From an uncultured Blautia sp. (GTDB lineage Bacteria; Bacillota; Clostridia; Lachnospirales; Lachnospiraceae): DNA of 25,480 nucleotides. Under the pieces are notes generated by a model. The model searched no databases and had not been told where the DNA came from. It saw only the letters and a list, made by a program, of their open reading frames with translations. Every line of letters begins with the position of its first letter. Positions within the stretch are counted from its first letter, which is position 1. Of this stretch, positions 24,020 through 25,480 are shown in pieces. A program made the position numbers and the translations under genes. Location of the stretch: contig CAMOXX010000011.1 in the NCBI GenBank assembly GCA_946629475.1, positions 1-25,480 on the forward strand, in the 5' to 3' direction.

Positions 24020-24025
24020 ATTATA
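24020..24025 (-). promoter_or_regulatory. -10 element upstream of the GH5 gene
   Basis: A perfect TATAAT on the minus strand lies about 30 bases before the GH5 start codon, with no recognisable -35 at 16-18 bases. The block shared by the GH94 promoter is not present here. Apart from this and the terminator at 24160-24193, the 24 kb gap holds nothing I can assign. Confidence 0.35.
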
Positions 24026-24159
24026 AGCTTTCACGACTTTTGGCGTTGTTTTACTGATTATGGATTGTTTCGTACTTCATGTTCCCTCAATCATAACATA
24101 CCACATCTGATAATTTCCTGCCATATTGTTCTTATACAAAACCAGGAATCGCATACTTG

Positions 24160-24193
24160 AAAAGGGGGCAGTTCCCGATCCGGGAACTGCCCC
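24160..24193 (-). terminator. intrinsic terminator after the flavin reductase-like gene
   Basis: GGGGCAGTTCCCG (24165-24177) and CGGGAACTGCCCC (24181-24193) form a perfect 13-bp stem with a 3-base loop. On the minus strand it is followed by CTTTTC. It lies 36 bases after the stop codon of the flavin reductase-like gene and insulates it from the GH5 gene. Confidence 0.85.
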
Positions 24194-24229
24194 TCTTTTC
24201 TGCTTTCAACGTATCACATATCGTCTACA

Positions 24230-24793
24230 TTATTTCAGCTTCAGGCCATCTTTGAACGCCTCGCCGACTCTGCCGCCGACCTTGTAGTAGCCATGAGTAT
24301 AGGGGTCAAAGGCAATTGCCTCAAGGGAGTCGATGTCGATCTTGCCATCGGTCATGTTGGCCTCCTCGACAGAGGTTCTCACAACCTTCCCGATCACACC
24401 CAGCCCGGTTTCGTCGCTCTGATACTCGATGAATTCACACTCGATCGCAACGGGAAGCTCGTTGATGATCGGAGCGTCCACAAGTTCTGACTTTACAAAG
24501 GTCATGCCGGATTTTTCAAATTTCCTCGGCTCTTTGCTGCCGCTGACCACACCGAACCAGTCCGCCTCCACGACGTGCTTCGCATCTGCGATGTGGACGA
24601 CAAAGCCCTTACGAGCCTTGATATTCTGTACGGTTCGATGCGTTTCCGTCAGGTTCAGCGCCACCATATTCCGGTCGAGCATGGTACCCCAGGCGGCATT
24701 CATGACATCTACGCTTCCGTCCTCGTTGAAAGTGGAAATGAGAAGGACGGGCATCGGGAAAATGGCCTCTGTTGTCTTGATTTGCTGCTTCAT
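24230..24793 (-). CDS. flavin reductase-like domain protein (flavoredoxin family)
   Basis: A 187-aa protein with the FMN-binding split-barrel pattern of the flavin reductase-like/flavoredoxin family: an N-terminal PMPVLLISTFNEDGSVDVMN strand pair, then TETHRTVQNIKARKGFVVHI (51-70) and the C-terminal AIAFDPYTHGYYKVGGRVGE. Members bind FMN and pass electrons from NAD(P)H or partner proteins; the partner here is unknown. The ATG at 24793 follows GGAGG at 9 bases. It is divergent from an HxlR regulator gene with 115 bases between them, an arrangement common for HxlR-controlled redox genes, and ends in a strong terminator. Nothing links it to the sugar modules except position. Confidence 0.92.
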   Translation of the reverse strand: MKQQIKTTEAIFPMPVLLISTFNEDGSVDVMNAAWGTMLDRNMVALNLTETHRTVQNIKARKGFVVHIADAKHVVEADWFGVVSGSKEPRKFEKSGMTFVKSELVDAPIINELPVAIECEFIEYQSDETGLGVIGKVVRTSVEEANMTDGKIDIDSLEAIAFDPYTHGYYKVGGRVGEAFKDGLKLK

Positions 24794-24840
24794 GATCTGA
24801 TTCCTCCTGATTTATTTGCTATTGCGTTTTCATACATATA

Positions 24841-24869
24841 ATGATATCATACAACCAGAGAATCATCAA
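24841..24869 (-). promoter_or_regulatory. promoter of the flavin reductase-like gene
   Basis: On the minus strand TTGATG (24864-24869) and TATCAT (24841-24846) are spaced by 17 bases, about 47 bases before the start codon. The -35 edge touches the inverted repeat at 24868-24894, where a bound regulator would be expected to block transcription. Confidence 0.6.
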
Positions 24870-24909
24870 GTACCTACATTTATGCAAGGTACTTACACGG
24901 AGGTAAGTA
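24868..24909. promoter_or_regulatory. two interlocked inverted repeats, likely HxlR operator
   Basis: AAGTACCT (24868-24875) and AGGTACTT (24887-24894) form an 8-bp inverted repeat with an 11-bp spacer. A second one, TACTTAC (24890-24896) and GTAAGTA (24903-24909), shares the central GTACTT half and covers the ribosome site and first start-codon base of the HxlR gene. The GTAC-centred symmetry fits an HxlR dimer site and suggests control of the flavin reductase-like gene and autoregulation. Confidence 0.6.
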
Positions 24910-25259
24910 TGGGTAGGAAATCAATCAGTGAAGCGGATTTCTATGAAACGGGATACAGCTACACGCTGTCCCTCATTTCCGGGAAATACAAGCCCATCAT
25001 TCTATACTGTCTGATGGAGTATGAACCTGTTCGTTTCAACGAGATGCAGCGATATCTGAAAAAGGTGGCAGACAAGACTCTGAGCCAAAATCTGAAAGAG
25101 CTGGAGGCAGATGATCTCATCATTCGTAAGGTGTTCGACCAGATTCCTCCAAAGGTGGAGTATTCATTATCAGAGCGGGGACGCTCCCTGGTAAAGGTGC
25201 TTGATAAGCTGTGTGACTGGGGCAATGAAAACAGGGTTTTTCCTGAACGGGAAGCTTGA
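24909..25259 (+). CDS. HxlR family transcriptional regulator
   Basis: A 116-aa winged-helix protein. The family pattern is complete: YTLSLISGKYKPIILYCLME (helix entering the HTH), RFNEMQRYLKKVADKTLSQN with LKELEADDLIIRK (recognition helix and wing), PPKVEYSLSERGRSL and a final LDKLCDWGNEN dimer helix. HxlR proteins sense redox-active or electrophilic compounds or have unknown ligands. No cysteine lies near the N-terminus; the only two are C-terminal to the first helices (in YCLME and KLCDW). The ATG at 24909 follows GGAGG at 5 bases; a frame opening at 24816 lacks such a site. It is divergent from the flavin reductase-like gene. Confidence 0.93.
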   Translation: MGRKSISEADFYETGYSYTLSLISGKYKPIILYCLMEYEPVRFNEMQRYLKKVADKTLSQNLKELEADDLIIRKVFDQIPPKVEYSLSERGRSLVKVLDKLCDWGNENRVFPEREA

Positions 25260-25379
25260 TCATGCATGCCCGTCCAGGGACTCTTTATGCAGGCGCCTGT
25301 TCACGATCCGGAAACAGATCAAAAACATCGTCACCTGCACCACGGTCGCGCATGGTGTCGCAAGCCCCATGTGGAACAT
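25260..25379 (-). CDS. small hydrophobic ORF of unknown function (39 aa), possible remnant
   Basis: A 39-codon frame starting MFHMGLATPCATVVQVTMFL and ending in RIVNRRLHKESLDGHA, with one likely membrane helix followed by a basic tail. GGGAGG (25391-25396) lies 11 bases before the ATG, and the promoter block at 25416-25477 lies upstream, so it could be expressed. Its stop codon abuts the end of the convergent HxlR gene. It may be a short membrane peptide or the surviving start of a larger membrane gene lost when the neighbouring gene pair arrived. An upstream ATG at 25403 would add eight residues but leaves almost no leader. I recognise no family. Confidence 0.35.
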   Translation of the reverse strand: MFHMGLATPCATVVQVTMFLICFRIVNRRLHKESLDGHA

Positions 25380-25415
25380 GGATACCGGAACCTCCCGGCT
25401 CATTTTTGTATTATC

Positions 25416-25477
25416 ATTATACCTGTACCATAAGGCTGAAGGAATGAAGTACCGTGGTAAAAATTATCCCGTTTTTT
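25416..25477 (-). promoter_or_regulatory. second copy of the GH94-type promoter block
   Basis: On the minus strand TATAAT (25416-25421) is preceded, 19 bases upstream, by a block at 25441-25477 that matches the GH94 promoter block at 22807-22841 with one clear base difference in the first 34 positions (GTACCG for GGACCG on the plus strand). The intervening sequence also matches around CCTGTRCCAT. It points toward the small ORF at 25260-25379 and marks this site as part of the same regulon. Confidence 0.62.
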
Positions 25478-25480
25478 CTT

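Noticed and set aside
1..25480. CRISPR arrays, tRNA or rRNA genes, insertion sequences, prophage genes
   Set aside because: None seen: no regularly spaced repeats, no transposase or integrase motifs, no cloverleaf or rRNA-like stretches.

Overview
The window looks like a carbohydrate-utilisation island of a Gram-positive, gut-type Clostridia, most likely Lachnospiraceae. Reasons: strong AGGAGG-type ribosome sites, YesM/YesN-type two-component systems paired with ATPase-less CUT1 sugar importers, and a dense set of cytoplasmic glycosidases and a glycoside phosphorylase. The genus cannot be fixed from the sequence. Nearly all genes lie on the minus strand, so transcription runs from high to low coordinates. 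No rRNA, tRNA, CRISPR array, transposase or prophage gene was seen.

Region 1 (about 25.5 to 24.2 kb): a divergent pair, an HxlR-type regulator (+) and a flavin reductase-like protein (-), with inverted repeats between them. Beside them is a short ORF behind a promoter that closely copies the one in front of the GH94 gene.

Region 2 (about 24.0 to 12.9 kb, minus): a cytoplasmic GH5 beta-glucanase, a GH94 cellobiose-phosphorylase-like enzyme, an alpha-phosphohexomutase overlapping it by 4 bases, a YesM-type sensor kinase, a solute-binding protein with a heavily folded leader, two permeases and a YesN/AraC-type response regulator, closed by a terminator. Read together this is a near-complete route: import a beta-gluco-oligosaccharide, trim it, split it with phosphate, and send glucose-1-phosphate to glucose-6-phosphate.

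Region 3 (about 12.8 to 1 kb, minus): a second, separate module: sensor kinase, AraC-type response regulator, LplA-like binding protein, LplB- and LplC-like permeases, then GH3, a DUF5060/DUF5605-type putative glycosidase, a GH43-like enzyme and the start of a GH78 alpha-L-rhamnosidase cut by the window edge. The binding protein and the permease pair are separated by a terminator, and each has a promoter with the same paired 21-bp-spaced direct repeats; these are the best candidate operators for the adjacent response regulator. The enzyme set points to a rhamnose-containing plant glycan or glycoside.

None of the complete glycosidases carries a signal peptide, and neither does the visible start of GH78, so both modules seem built to import oligosaccharides and break them inside the cell. 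No ABC ATPase is present; a shared MsmK/UgpC-type ATPase encoded elsewhere is expected.
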